Source of the DNA: Lentisphaeria bacterium
GTDB taxonomy: Bacteria; Verrucomicrobiota; Lentisphaeria; Victivallales; Victivallaceae
Direction: 5' to 3'
Assembly: GCA_900768505.1 (NCBI GenBank)
Contig: CAAGED010000011.1
Location: forward strand, 62,001 to 126,000
Length of the DNA: 64,000 nt
The notes under the pieces are model-generated. The model saw nothing but the letters and a program-made list of their open reading frames with translations, was not told where the DNA came from and searched no databases. Each line of letters opens with the position of its first letter. Within the stretch, counting starts at the first letter, position 1. Positions 54,048 through 62,437 of this stretch are shown here, piece by piece. The position numbers and the translations under genes were made by a program.

Positions 54048-55580
54048 ATGAGCAAAGAACGATTATTTAATTTGATCGACGAGCCGTGGATTCCAGTGGT
54101 GGGTAACCAGGAGCAGAGTTTGCGGGACATTTTCTCCAAATTGGAATTGCCGCAATTGGCCGGCAATGCCGTGGAAAAAATTGTAATGCTACGCCTGCTG
54201 CTTTCGATCACCCATGGGGCAATTCAGTTAGAGGATGAAGATGCGTGGCATGATTTGACGCCGGAAACAATTTCCAGTGGGGTTTTGAAGTATCTGGAAG
54301 CCCATTATACTGAGTTTTACCTCTTCTCCGACAAACCATTTTTGCAGTTTCCCCAATTGGAGCAACTGGGAAAACCAGCCGACCTTGGCTCTCTGCAGGT
54401 GAATGTCGCCTGCGGCAACAAGGTGGTTTTATCTCAGTGGAACTTGGCCAGAGATTTAAGTATTCCGGAAAAAGCCCGGCTGCTTCTGCGCAGCTGCTGC
54501 TTCGGATGCGGCGGTAAACGTTACGACAACAGAATCGTTTTAACCCCGGGATATACCGGCAAGCGCAACGATAAAGGAAAAGCCACCACTGGTTCCGGCG
54601 GTACATTATTGGGCTACAAGGGGTATTTGCACTGCATGATTGTCGGGGAGACCATTTTGGAAACCGTAAAAAACAATCTGCTTACGCAGGAAGATATTGA
54701 AGATATTGGGGGATTTACCGCCGGTATGGGACGTCCGGCCTGGGAAAATATGCCCAATGGCGAAGCCGATTCAATTGCAGAAGCGTACAAAAGCAGTTAT
54801 CTTGGTTCCTTGCTGCCACTGGATAAATTTCTGCTGCTGACACCGGATGGAATTATTATGACCGACGGTATTGAATATCCCAATCACAAAAACGGCTTGA
54901 TCGATCCGGGGGTGACCATCTTTCCGGACGGCAAGAATGTTCGGGCGCTCTGGGTAGATCAGGAGAAGCGTCCATGGCGGGAATTGGAATCCATTTTGGC
55001 TTTTTTGAAAACCGAAAAACAGCTTGCGACGCCTTACTTCCTTGCTTGCGGACGAGAAAAAATTCTTCAAAAATCCTCAAATATTAAAATTTGGACCGGT
55101 GGAGTCGGGGTCAGCAGCAACAGTGGCGAGCAGTACCTCTCCGGCACAGACGATTATTTTGAGTCGGAATTCACCATTCCACGGACGATACTGGAACGTG
55201 GCGGATTAAACACCTACATTATTTTGATGAAGCGCTTGTCGGAGGTGGAAAAAGTTCTTTATTCCGCAGTAAACGGTTTTTATGCCGAAATGAAAGACGC
55301 AACCGGCAAGGATTTAGCCGCTCGTGCAACCAAAGCTTTTTGGGAACAGGCGGAATCCCGCAGCCAGAAGATTATAAATTTATCAGCCATCACCACCACG
55401 GAAGAGGAAGCTGAAAAAGAAATTAATCACTGGATAGGATGGGTTTATGATATTTATGAGCGATTTTGTCCACATGAAAGCACCCGGCAATTAATTGCAT
55501 ACGTCAAATCCACTCCGAGATTCAAGAGATCAAAAGACAAAGATAAAAAAAATAAGGAGCAATTATGTCAGAGAGCTTAG
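54048..55580 (+). CDS. cse1: Cascade large subunit Cse1/Cas8e
   Basis: 510 residues beginning MSKERLFNLIDEPWIPVV, the usual Cse1 opening. It contains FYLFSDKPFLQFPQL, the conserved cysteine/glycine segment RLLLRSCCFGCGGKRYDNR and the PAM-recognition region near NRIVLTPGYTGKRND. Cse1 recognises the PAM and recruits Cas3. AAAGGAG lies about seven bases before the ATG. It overlaps cse2 by 16 bp. The size is close to the E. coli protein (502). Confidence 0.92.
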   Translation: MSKERLFNLIDEPWIPVVGNQEQSLRDIFSKLELPQLAGNAVEKIVMLRLLLSITHGAIQLEDEDAWHDLTPETISSGVLKYLEAHYTEFYLFSDKPFLQFPQLEQLGKPADLGSLQVNVACGNKVVLSQWNLARDLSIPEKARLLLRSCCFGCGGKRYDNRIVLTPGYTGKRNDKGKATTGSGGTLLGYKGYLHCMIVGETILETVKNNLLTQEDIEDIGGFTAGMGRPAWENMPNGEADSIAEAYKSSYLGSLLPLDKFLLLTPDGIIMTDGIEYPNHKNGLIDPGVTIFPDGKNVRALWVDQEKRPWRELESILAFLKTEKQLATPYFLACGREKILQKSSNIKIWTGGVGVSSNSGEQYLSGTDDYFESEFTIPRTILERGGLNTYIILMKRLSEVEKVLYSAVNGFYAEMKDATGKDLAARATKAFWEQAESRSQKIINLSAITTTEEEAEKEINHWIGWVYDIYERFCPHESTRQLIAYVKSTPRFKRSKDKDKKNKEQLCQRA

Positions 55581-56098
55581 CTTACAGTTTCGTTAATTCA
55601 ATGATAAAGCGAATTAGCTGCGACCAAAAGAAACGGGATACCGCCTGCCACGCCGCTTTGCGCCGGGCGGACAACCCCCAAACCGCCAGTTACGCCTGGA
55701 GTTACTTAGTACCCTACTGCGATATTCTTTCGGAACGGGAAAGGCTGAGTTTTTCCACTGCCGCCGCGGCACTCGCAAGAGAGTGTCCCTCGATAAACGG
55801 CACAGCCAACATTGGCGAAGCACTCTACGGCTGTTGCGACACCAATGACGACCGTGATCGGGAATTAAAACGTCTGTGTCGTCTGCTCTCCTGCGACACC
55901 GTACCGGAATTAGCCGCTATTTTGCGTGGAACCATTAAATATATTCAGACCAAATCAAAAGTGAAACTTAATTATGCAATGCTGATAGAAGATATGCTTT
56001 ATTGGGACAAGGATAAAAAAATGAAATGGGCTAAAAGTTTTTACGGCAATATACCGAATAACCAGAATGCCAAGGAGGTTAAGAATGTTTCTAAGTGA
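55565..56098 (+). CDS. cse2: Cascade small subunit Cse2/CasB
   Basis: 177 residues, all helical, with the family-like segments ALRRADNPQTASYAWSYLVPY and KRLCRLLSCDTVPELAAILRG. Two copies line the belly of Cascade and stabilise the displaced strand. AAGGAG is five bases before the ATG. Its 3' end overlaps the cas6e start. Confidence 0.88.
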   Translation: MSESLAYSFVNSMIKRISCDQKKRDTACHAALRRADNPQTASYAWSYLVPYCDILSERERLSFSTAAAALARECPSINGTANIGEALYGCCDTNDDRDRELKRLCRLLSCDTVPELAAILRGTIKYIQTKSKVKLNYAMLIEDMLYWDKDKKMKWAKSFYGNIPNNQNAKEVKNVSK

Positions 56099-56675
56099 AG
56101 TCATTTTAGATGCCTCGTTTTGTTATCAGCAGCAGGTGAAAGATGACTACTCATTGCATCGGGTAGTTTACGGTTTTTTTCCCAAAAGTGAAAATTCGGT
56201 ACGTCCCCTCTACGCCGATTGCGGCGCCACCCCGGCAGGACGCAAAGTTTTGCTGTTGTCAAAGGAGGAGCCGCAACTGCCGGAAAATGTAAAGAGTTCC
56301 ACCAAAATAATCACCGATAATTTTTGGGATGGCCGTTTCTACCGTTTTGAAATCGACCTGAATCCGGTCAGGAAAAATGTTCAAACCAGAAAACGCGAGG
56401 CAATAATCGGCCAGTTGAATTTGCTGGAATGGTTTCTTGCTCAAGCGCCCAAATGGGGATTTGAACCGGACCGGAACACACTGGAAGTAGCAGTACACAA
56501 CACAAAAGTATTTACCAAGTCCGGTGGTCAATGTCGTTTCAACAACGTTTTTTTCCGTGGGAAATTACAAGTAACCGATCGGGAAAAATTTCGTCAATCC
56601 GCCCGGAACGGTATCGGTCACGGCAAAGCGTTCGGATTCGGCCTGCTTCGTCTGCAATTAATCAGCAACAACTAA
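56085..56675 (+). CDS. cas6e: CRISPR RNA endonuclease Cas6e
   Basis: 196 residues from the ATG at 56085, chosen because AAGGAGG lies six bases upstream; an ATG at 56067 has none. Marks are the N-terminal catalytic histidine region DDYSLHRVVYGFF, the first RAMP fold, and the C-terminal glycine-rich loop NGIGHGKAFGFGLLRLQ. It cuts the repeat hairpin to give crRNA. In the common type I-E order it follows cas5; here it sits between cse2 and cas7, an uncommon order. The repeat stem CCCCAC/GTGGGG is its expected substrate. Confidence 0.9.
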   Translation: MFLSEVILDASFCYQQQVKDDYSLHRVVYGFFPKSENSVRPLYADCGATPAGRKVLLLSKEEPQLPENVKSSTKIITDNFWDGRFYRFEIDLNPVRKNVQTRKREAIIGQLNLLEWFLAQAPKWGFEPDRNTLEVAVHNTKVFTKSGGQCRFNNVFFRGKLQVTDREKFRQSARNGIGHGKAFGFGLLRLQLISNN

Positions 56676-56711
56676 TACAATACAAATAAAAAAGAAAAGG
56701 ATTTTTCAATC

Positions 56712-57767
56712 ATGAACAAGTACACAAACAGCCGCCTTGAATTTCACATTATTCAATCTTTCCCGGTCTCTTGCCTCAACCGCGATGATGTCGGCGCTCC
56801 GAAATCCGCCATCATTGGCGGAGTAGAACGCGCCAGAGTCAGCAGTCAATGCTGGAAGCGGGCAGTTCGCATGGAACTGCACAATTTGGGAGTAAAAATT
56901 GCCAATCGCACCAAGCTGGTCACCAAATGCATTGCCGATGAATGTATTGCCTTGGGAGCCACTCCGGAGCAGGCATCCGCCTGCGGCGGTGCCGCCGCTG
57001 CAGCTTTGACAAAGACGGTCAAAAACGGCAAAAGCGACACCTTATTTTTCATCTCCGATTCCGAAGCAAAAGCCTTGGCGCAAGCCTTCTGCGATAACAA
57101 TTTTACCCCGGAACTTAAGGATTTAACCAAACTTTGCAAAAAAGCGCTCAATCCGGCACACGATGGCTTGGACATTGCCCTTTTCGGACGCATGGTTGCC
57201 AACGCTCCCGAGATGAACGTGGAAGCAGCGGCCTCCTTTGCCCATGCCATATCCACCCACAAGGTGGCATCAGAAGTGGATTTCTTCACTGCGTTGGATG
57301 ACTGCGAACAAGGAATGGAGGAGGAAAGCGGTGCCGGCCACATGGGTTCACTGGAATTTAATTCCGCTACCTACTACCGGTACATTTCACTGGATTTGGG
57401 TCAATTGGCCGAAACCATGAAAAGTGAGGAAATTCAGAGCGCCGTCGATGCCTTTGTAAAAGCGCTCTTCCTGGCCGTTCCAGCCGCGCGTCAGGCCACC
57501 ATGACTGCCGCCAACCCCTGGGATTATGCCTTGATTACCCTGCGGCATGGGCAAAATATCCAAATCTCTTTTAATGATCCGGTAAAATTAAACTCGAAAA
57601 CTGATTTGGTTACCGCCAGTTGCGAGGAGTTGAAAAAACGTTTTGACGCAATTCGCAAAATGTACGGCTCGCTATTCGGCGAAAAAGCAATTTTGGAAGT
57701 TGCTCCCGATGCCGACAATATTGATGAAGCACTGGCAAAAATTGACTCCGCCATCGCCGAATTGTAA
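56712..57767 (+). CDS. cas7: Cascade backbone subunit Cas7e/CasC
   Basis: 351 residues. It has the typical LEFHIIQSFPVSCLNRDDVGAPKSAIIGGVERARVSSQCWKRAVR, which binds the crRNA, and the later GAGHMGSLEFNSATYYRYISLD. Six copies form the Cascade backbone. GAAAAGGA precedes the ATG. It is 36 bp after cas6e and 18 bp before cas5. Confidence 0.94.
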   Translation: MNKYTNSRLEFHIIQSFPVSCLNRDDVGAPKSAIIGGVERARVSSQCWKRAVRMELHNLGVKIANRTKLVTKCIADECIALGATPEQASACGGAAAAALTKTVKNGKSDTLFFISDSEAKALAQAFCDNNFTPELKDLTKLCKKALNPAHDGLDIALFGRMVANAPEMNVEAAASFAHAISTHKVASEVDFFTALDDCEQGMEEESGAGHMGSLEFNSATYYRYISLDLGQLAETMKSEEIQSAVDAFVKALFLAVPAARQATMTAANPWDYALITLRHGQNIQISFNDPVKLNSKTDLVTASCEELKKRFDAIRKMYGSLFGEKAILEVAPDADNIDEALAKIDSAIAEL

Positions 57768-57785
57768 ATCATAAGCGAGGATTTC

Positions 57786-58478
57786 ATGAATCAATTTATA
57801 TTACTCTATCTGGCCGCCCCGCTGCAATCCTGGGGCAATGATTCCAGATTTGATGCCAGGCGCACCCTGCACTTCCCCACCAAATCGGGAATATTCGGTA
57901 TGCTGCTGGCCGCCTCCGGGGACTCCGGTCCTCAGGAGGAGTTACTGGCGCAGATGAATTCAGGAGCCATGCAGGTGATTTCGTTTCAGGAGAAACAACC
58001 GTTACTCACCGATTATCACATGGTCGGCAGCGGTTACAATCCAACTAACAAATGGGAAAAACTTTTGATTCCCAAAAGATACAATGGAAAATGCGGAACA
58101 AAACAAACCTACCGGGACTACCTGACCAATTGCAGTTTTGCCGTTGTTCTGGAATTTTCCAAAGATTTGGCGACAAAATTTGCCACTGCGCTGCAGCACC
58201 CGGTCTACACTCCATATTTGGGGCGCAAGTGCTGCGTGCCGACTGATATGATTTATCAGGGATCATTCGATTCGGCGGCGGAAGCGGAAGCTGCATGGCA
58301 AAAATTAGCCGGCCAACGTAACCTGAAAGCGGCATTTGAAGTATATGAAGTAACCGATCCCAACACGCCGGAGAGTCAAATTATTTACGATGTACCGGTA
58401 CGGTTCGGGACACACAAACTTTACCGTGAACGAATCGTCTGTTGTAAAAAATTTCCGGCAACGCTCCCGGAGGCCTAA
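57786..58478 (+). CDS. cas5: Cascade subunit Cas5e/CasD
   Basis: 230 residues with the RAMP opening FILLYLAAPLQSWGNDSRFDARRTLHFPTKSGIFGMLLAA, the standard Cas5e signature including the G-rich loop, and the C-terminal VPVRFGTHKLYRERIVC. It caps the 5' handle of crRNA and touches Cse1. GCGAGGATTTC is the ribosome site. Its stop directly abuts the cas1 start. Confidence 0.93.
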   Translation: MNQFILLYLAAPLQSWGNDSRFDARRTLHFPTKSGIFGMLLAASGDSGPQEELLAQMNSGAMQVISFQEKQPLLTDYHMVGSGYNPTNKWEKLLIPKRYNGKCGTKQTYRDYLTNCSFAVVLEFSKDLATKFATALQHPVYTPYLGRKCCVPTDMIYQGSFDSAAEAEAAWQKLAGQRNLKAAFEVYEVTDPNTPESQIIYDVPVRFGTHKLYRERIVCCKKFPATLPEA

Positions 58479-59348
58479 ATGGCAAACCGGATTATAATAA
58501 AACCAACTCTCGCGGATTTACCAAAAATCCGCGACCGTTACCCTTTTATTTATCTGGAACGGGTACGGCTGGAGATTGACGACTCCAGTATCAAATGGAT
58601 TTCGGCGGATGGTGAAATTTTCCGGCTGCCGGCAGCAACGTTGCAAACCCTGCTGCTGGGGCCGGGAATATCCATCACTCACGAAGCGGTAAAAGTATTA
58701 GGTTCCATTAATACCACCGTTTGCTGGGTAGGCGAGGATTCACTGCTTTTTTATGCCGTGGGACACTCGCCGACCGCCAATTCCCGCAATCTGAAAAAAC
58801 AATATGAATTAGCGGCCAATCCGCAAAAATCCCTGGCAATTGCCAAAAAAATGTTTTCCAGCCGCTTTCCCGATGACCTCATCGCCGATAAAACTCTTAC
58901 TGAATTAATGACCTTGGAGGGGAGCAGAGTGAAATCATTTTATGCGGAACTGGCCAATCGTTATTTTGTGCAATGGCAGGGACGCGCCTACACACCCGGC
59001 AATTTTGAAGTTTCAGATTTAACCAATAAACTTATTACAGCGTGCAACACCGCATTATATGCTTTGGTCACTTCAATAGTTTACTCATTGGGTTTATCGC
59101 CCCGTATCGGCTTTGTCCATTCCGGTTCGCCGTTGCCCTTTGTTTATGACATTGCCGATTTGTATAAAGCGGATTTAGTTTTTGATTTGGCGTTTTCACT
59201 AACCGGCAAAATGGCCGGAGTCTACAATCGGGCACAAGCATTGGAGGGATTTCGTCAACGGGTAATTGCGACGAAATTTATGAGCAAATGTCCTCTGGAC
59301 ATCCTTAACCTACTTGGAATAAAAAAGCTGGCGGAACCGGAAAGATGA
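58479..59348 (+). CDS. cas1: CRISPR integrase Cas1
   Basis: 289 residues. Cas1 with Cas2 inserts new spacers at the leader end. Marks are the acidic site in MTLEGSRVKSFYAELANRY, the histidine in IGFVHSGSPLPFVYDIADLYKADLVFD, which also carries the metal-binding aspartates, and the N-terminal beta domain (RYPFIYLERVRLEIDDSSI). GGAGG lies just before the ATG. The length is typical of type I-E. Confidence 0.96.
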   Translation: MANRIIIKPTLADLPKIRDRYPFIYLERVRLEIDDSSIKWISADGEIFRLPAATLQTLLLGPGISITHEAVKVLGSINTTVCWVGEDSLLFYAVGHSPTANSRNLKKQYELAANPQKSLAIAKKMFSSRFPDDLIADKTLTELMTLEGSRVKSFYAELANRYFVQWQGRAYTPGNFEVSDLTNKLITACNTALYALVTSIVYSLGLSPRIGFVHSGSPLPFVYDIADLYKADLVFDLAFSLTGKMAGVYNRAQALEGFRQRVIATKFMSKCPLDILNLLGIKKLAEPER

Positions 59349-59623
59349 TCGTCATAACAGCTAATTATCTTCCAGATGCGGTTCGCGGCAAAATCAAACT
59401 TTGGTTTGAAGAACCGCGCCCCAATGTTTTTGTTTCTGGCATAAAAGATTCATTGGCCATGGGAGTAGTGGAGTTGCTAATGGAGCATTGTCCGGAGCGT
59501 TCCGGTCTGCTGATTTTTGTAGAAATTTCCGTTCCGCCTTTTTTTCGCATTTATTCCAAGGGAACACCGGCTAAAAGCATCACCTCCATTAGCGGTCTGC
59601 AATTAATCGTAGAAAAAAGTTAA
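59345..59623 (+). CDS. cas2: CRISPR adaptation protein Cas2 (type I-E)
   Basis: 92 residues of the E. coli YgbF type (MIVITANYLPDAVRGKIKLWF, then the C-terminal beta strand SGLQLIVEKS). Its start overlaps the cas1 stop by ATGA, so both are made together. It holds the Cas1 dimers in the integrase complex. Confidence 0.93.
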   Translation: MIVITANYLPDAVRGKIKLWFEEPRPNVFVSGIKDSLAMGVVELLMEHCPERSGLLIFVEISVPPFFRIYSKGTPAKSITSISGLQLIVEKS

Positions 59624-59642
59624 TTTTTTTCTTGTGTGTTTT

Positions 59643-59671
59643 TTGACAACCACATAATCTTGTACTATATT
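59643..59671 (+). promoter_or_regulatory. CRISPR leader promoter
   Basis: TTGACA (59643-59648), exactly 17 bp, TATATT (59666-59671). Transcription would begin near 59678, about 19 bases before the first repeat, running along the array. Confidence 0.8.
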
Positions 59672-59696
59672 AAACAAAGAGACCCCAAATCTTCCA

Positions 59697-60885
59697 GTCT
59701 TCCCCACGCCCGTGGGGGTGTTTCTCTTATCTTTCTATTTTACCATCTGGTGGTCTTGTCTTCCCCACGCCCGTGGGGGTGTTTCTACATCTTGAGTTGA
59801 TGACTGGACATTTCACTGGTCTTCCCCACGCCCGTGGGGGTGTTTCTAGTAGCGGGGGAATCAAATAAACCCCCGGCAAGTCTTCCCCACGCCCGTGGGG
59901 GTGTTTCTAGTTCCGAATGCCAGCGCCACGCCAAATAACAGTCTTCCCCACGCCCGTGGGGGTGTTTCCCCTTTTTGATTATTTTGCGCGGAACCGGAGA
60001 CGTCTTCCCCACGCCCGTGGGGGTGTTTCTCGCAAGGGCGTTTAAAGCGTTCTAACTCACCGGTCTTCCCCACGCCCGTGGGGGTGTTTCTAAAAAGTAT
60101 GTGCCGCCATCAAAGTACGCACAGTCTTCCCCACGCCCGTGGGGGTGTTTCTGAAAAACAAGCCTTTTGTGGCTACATCTGTCAGTCTTCCCCACGCCCG
60201 TGGGGGTGTTTCTAAAATTATCGATAAAATCAGTATAATTCAACTGTCTTCCCCACGCCCGTGGGGGTGTTTCTGCGATTATAGCAAGAATTGTACGAGC
60301 TGCGTAGTCTTCCCCACGCCCGTGGGGGTGTTTCTCTGATGAGCATTTAAAAAATCAAGCTGCTTATGTCTTCCCCACGCCCGTGGGGGTGTTTCTAAAT
60401 AAAGACTGTATATATTTACAGTCTTTTAGTCTTCCCCACGCCCGTGGGGGTGTTTCTTGCTGGTGTACACCAGGTCCGGAGGCAGGTCCGTCTTCCCCAC
60501 GCCCGTGGGGGTGTTTCTAGTAATGGTACTGCGGAAGGTAAGAATCTTTTGTCTTCCCCACGCCCGTGGGGGTGTTTCCTTCGTCCTCATAACCCACGAG
60601 CAACTCAACAGGTCTTCCCCACGCCCGTGGGGGTGTTTCCCGGAATTAGTAATTGCCTTTGGTGATTTGACTGTCTTCCCCACGCCCGTGGGGGTGTTTC
60701 CAGATACTTACAAACTTTGTCGAGCAGTAGTCAGTCTTCCCCACGCCCGTGGGGGTGTTTCTAACTGAAGCCATGATACACCCCCTACCCTACAGTCTTC
60801 CCCACGCCCGTGGGGGTGTTTCTCAAAGACGTAAAAGAAATCACTAAAATGTTTGGGTCTTCCCCACGCCCGTGGGGGTGTTTCT
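59697..60885 (+). CRISPR. Type I-E CRISPR array, 20 regular repeats and 19 spacers
   Basis: The 29-base repeats start GTCTTCCCCACGCCCGTGGG and end GGTGTTTCT or GGTGTTTCC, with the stem CCCCAC/GTGGGG. They begin at 59697, 59758, 59819 and so on every 61 bp; spacers are 32 bp. The last interval is 62 bp, so spacer 19 (60824-60856) has 33. The leader is 59624-59696, after cas2. Only the last base of the repeat varies (T in most copies, C at 59941, 60551, 60612 and 60673), so it is probably spacer-derived, as the equivalent base is in E. coli. ORFs that cross the array are not real. Confidence 0.98.
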
Positions 60886-60938
60886 CCGCAGATACTGAAA
60901 ATTTTACAAGAACTAAATTTTAAAGCAAAGGATTTAAA

Positions 60939-61055
60939 ATGAAACTGAAATTGATTAGAGTATTAGAATTAATAGCAAAAATAGTTTTAGCCGTTTTAAG
61001 TTTAGTACTAATACTATTAATAATTACTTCGGGCGGTAAGGTCAAAAAGAACTAA
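60939..61055 (+). CDS. Short hydrophobic peptide inside the CRISPR distal region (38 aa)
   Basis: The frame runs MKLKLIRVLELIAKIVLAVL through a hydrophobic helix (IVLAVLSLVLILLIIT) to a basic tail (GGKVKKN). AAAGGA lies six bases before the ATG. It fills the 171-bp interruption between array repeat 20 and the variant repeat at 61057. The composition is that of small membrane toxins or of a phage-type peptide, but no family is recognised. Whether it is expressed is unknown. Its placement between CRISPR repeats recalls the toxin gene of CRISPR-linked toxin-antitoxin RNA pairs (analogy only). Confidence 0.55.
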   Translation: MKLKLIRVLELIAKIVLAVLSLVLILLIITSGGKVKKN

Positions 61056-61056
61056 A

Positions 61057-61146
61057 GTATTCCCCACGCCCGTGGGGGTGTTTCTTGTGTTCCTGCTGTT
61101 TGTTCTCATCCTTGTACGTCTTCCCCACGCCAGTGGGGGTGTTTCC
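61057..61146 (+). CRISPR. Detached mini-array: two variant repeats and one spacer
   Basis: The repeat at 61057-61085 has GTATTCC instead of GTCTTCC, and the repeat at 61118-61146 has GCCAGTGG instead of GCCCGTGG. The 32-base spacer is 61086-61117. The 61-bp spacing is kept. Both repeats still fold into the stem, since the changes fall outside it or in the loop. The unit is separated from the main array by the 38-residue frame. Confidence 0.9.
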
Positions 61147-61183
61147 CTAATTTTAAATTCCTATTTTACGAAAGGTTATTATT

Positions 61184-61387
61184 ATGAAAACAAATATTAT
61201 AAATGAATTAATTAAATTATTTTTTATAGCATATATGAAGGAATACACGCCACTGAAAAGAAAATACGGTATCACTCGTAGTAACAAAAATAACTTAATT
61301 AAGCAATTATTTAATGGCACATATAAAGGCTATACGCCACCGAAAAAAAATCCGGTATCACCAGGAGTAACAAAAAATCATGCATGA
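61184..61387 (+). CDS. Short repeat-containing protein of unknown function (67 aa)
   Basis: 67 residues, basic (many K, N, T). GAAAGG lies eight bases before the ATG. The coding sequence is an imperfect tandem duplication of about 86 bp (61206-61293 and 61295-61380), giving AYMKEYTPLKRKYGITRSNK in the first copy and GTYKGYTPPKKNPVSPGVTK in the second. It sits after the variant repeat at 61118 and before a further degenerate repeat at 61427. I do not recognise a family. It may be the decayed copy of a small gene, or a real peptide whose two halves diverge. Confidence 0.4.
   Translation: MKTNIINELIKLFFIAYMKEYTPLKRKYGITRSNKNNLIKQLFNGTYKGYTPPKKNPVSPGVTKNHA
61206..61380 (+). repeat. Imperfect tandem duplication of about 86 bp
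   Basis: Copies at 61206-61293 and 61295-61380 share blocks such as TTAATTAA, ATATGAAGG/ATATAAAGG, ACACGCCACTGAAAAGAAAA against ATACGCCACCGAAAAAAAAT, CGGTATCAC and AGTAACAAAAA. Confidence 0.7.
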
Positions 61388-61426
61388 GAGGAACAAACAT
61401 GAGAGGTAGGTGAAAATACCGAAAGG

Positions 61427-61455
61427 GTCTTCTCCTCGCCTGCAGGAGGGGGCGT
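61427..61455 (+). repeat. Degenerate CRISPR repeat with a re-paired stem
   Basis: GTCTTCTCCTCGCC agrees with 12 of the first 14 bases of the array repeat. The following CTGCAGGAGGGGG differs, but the stem is restored as CTCCT/AGGAG. No further repeat follows at 61 bp. Confidence 0.45.
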
Positions 61456-61562
61456 AAGCGGCAATACTTGCTAAATCTGCCATCTCCAGAGTTAGTACAA
61501 CCGTATATTGCCTCCATTGAAACTTGTGATAAATTAAGAGAGTGTCAGAAAGGAAGTCGCCA

Positions 61563-61661
61563 ATGAGCGCAAAAAAATGGACTGGCAAGGAAAAGTTGAC
61601 AATCGTATTGCAAGATTTGAAAGGCGTTTGCAGTGTCATGGATTGGCATGCAAAATATTGA
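61563..61661 (+). pseudogene. IS3-type transposase OrfA fragment
   Basis: From the ATG at 61563 the frame reads MSAKKWTGKEKLTIVLQDLK, matching the start of IS3/IS911-type OrfA (W-x-x-E-K-L-x-I-V-L-x-x-L-K-G). An extra A after LK shifts the frame; in the neighbouring frame it continues GVCSVMDWHAKY and stops. Nothing of OrfB is visible. It is a dead remnant. Confidence 0.65.
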
Positions 61662-61969
61662 GTATTGTTGAAAAAACAATTTGTTCACTGTCGCCGAAGA
61701 AGATATTTATATAGCACTGAATCGACTCGGCCCAAAGAGCAAAACATCGCCATCTGGCCGAATTGAGTAACCTTTCCGACGCATTATACAAAGTGCCGTT
61801 TGATTTGATGCCGCCGCCGAAAATGATCGGCTTCATCATTCCGAATGATGGCAGTAAATGTCTTTTGTGGGATTTTGCCGTAATGCTCGTTTAGGTGGAA
61901 GCCGCAACAGACCTGGATTTCTTTTCACGCGTGCCGAAAACAGAACAGGAAACATTGGCGCAATAAGTG

Positions 61970-62437
61970 TCAAAGACTGGTCTTGGCACAAGTAAAATTC
62001 ATCATGGTCAATATCTGTTCAAGGATTTTTTCTTGAACAAACGGTAAATATTCTTCATATGCCGTCGCCGCTCGAATATTTGTCAAACGTCCAACTGATT
62101 GAGGAATATCTATAACAAATTCTTTTGGGATAGCCCATGCCACAGGAAGTGAAAAACTTTGATAATCGCTGATATCTTCCTTTTTTCCTCTAAAACTTGC
62201 GATAAAGCTTTCCTTTACAAAGCCGATCCCCTTAAATACGGATTCTCCTTCTGCCAGGTCAATTTGCTTTCAAATACAAGATATCGCCAGCTTTAAGAGA
62301 AGCTAAAAATGAATATAAATCTTCGGCGCTTTCTCATCCCAACCCAATTAAAATGTTTCACTTTGGAAAAAAGAAGACGCTAATTCTTGCCCATCCCAAA
62401 TTGAACCGACTCCATAAATAGCCATAGTTTTATCCAT
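61970..62437 (-). pseudogene. Frameshifted gene of unknown function
   Basis: On the minus strand the ATG at 62437 opens MDKTMAIYGVGSIWDGQELA. Then successive frames give LYSFLASLKAGDILYLKA, LAEGESVFKGIGFVKESFIA and YQSFSLPVAWAIPKEFVIDI, ending in NFTCAKTSL and a stop at 61970. At least two frameshifts and one stop interrupt it. The intact ancestor would be about 150 residues and resembles small uncharacterised proteins of defence or mobile regions (weak). It cannot make its full product as it stands. Confidence 0.6.

Noticed and set aside
59785..60768. Open frames across the CRISPR array (peptides with repeated PHARGGV, PTPVGV or TPTGVGKT blocks)
   Set aside because: They are translations of the repeats themselves and lie on both strands; no ribosome sites fit.
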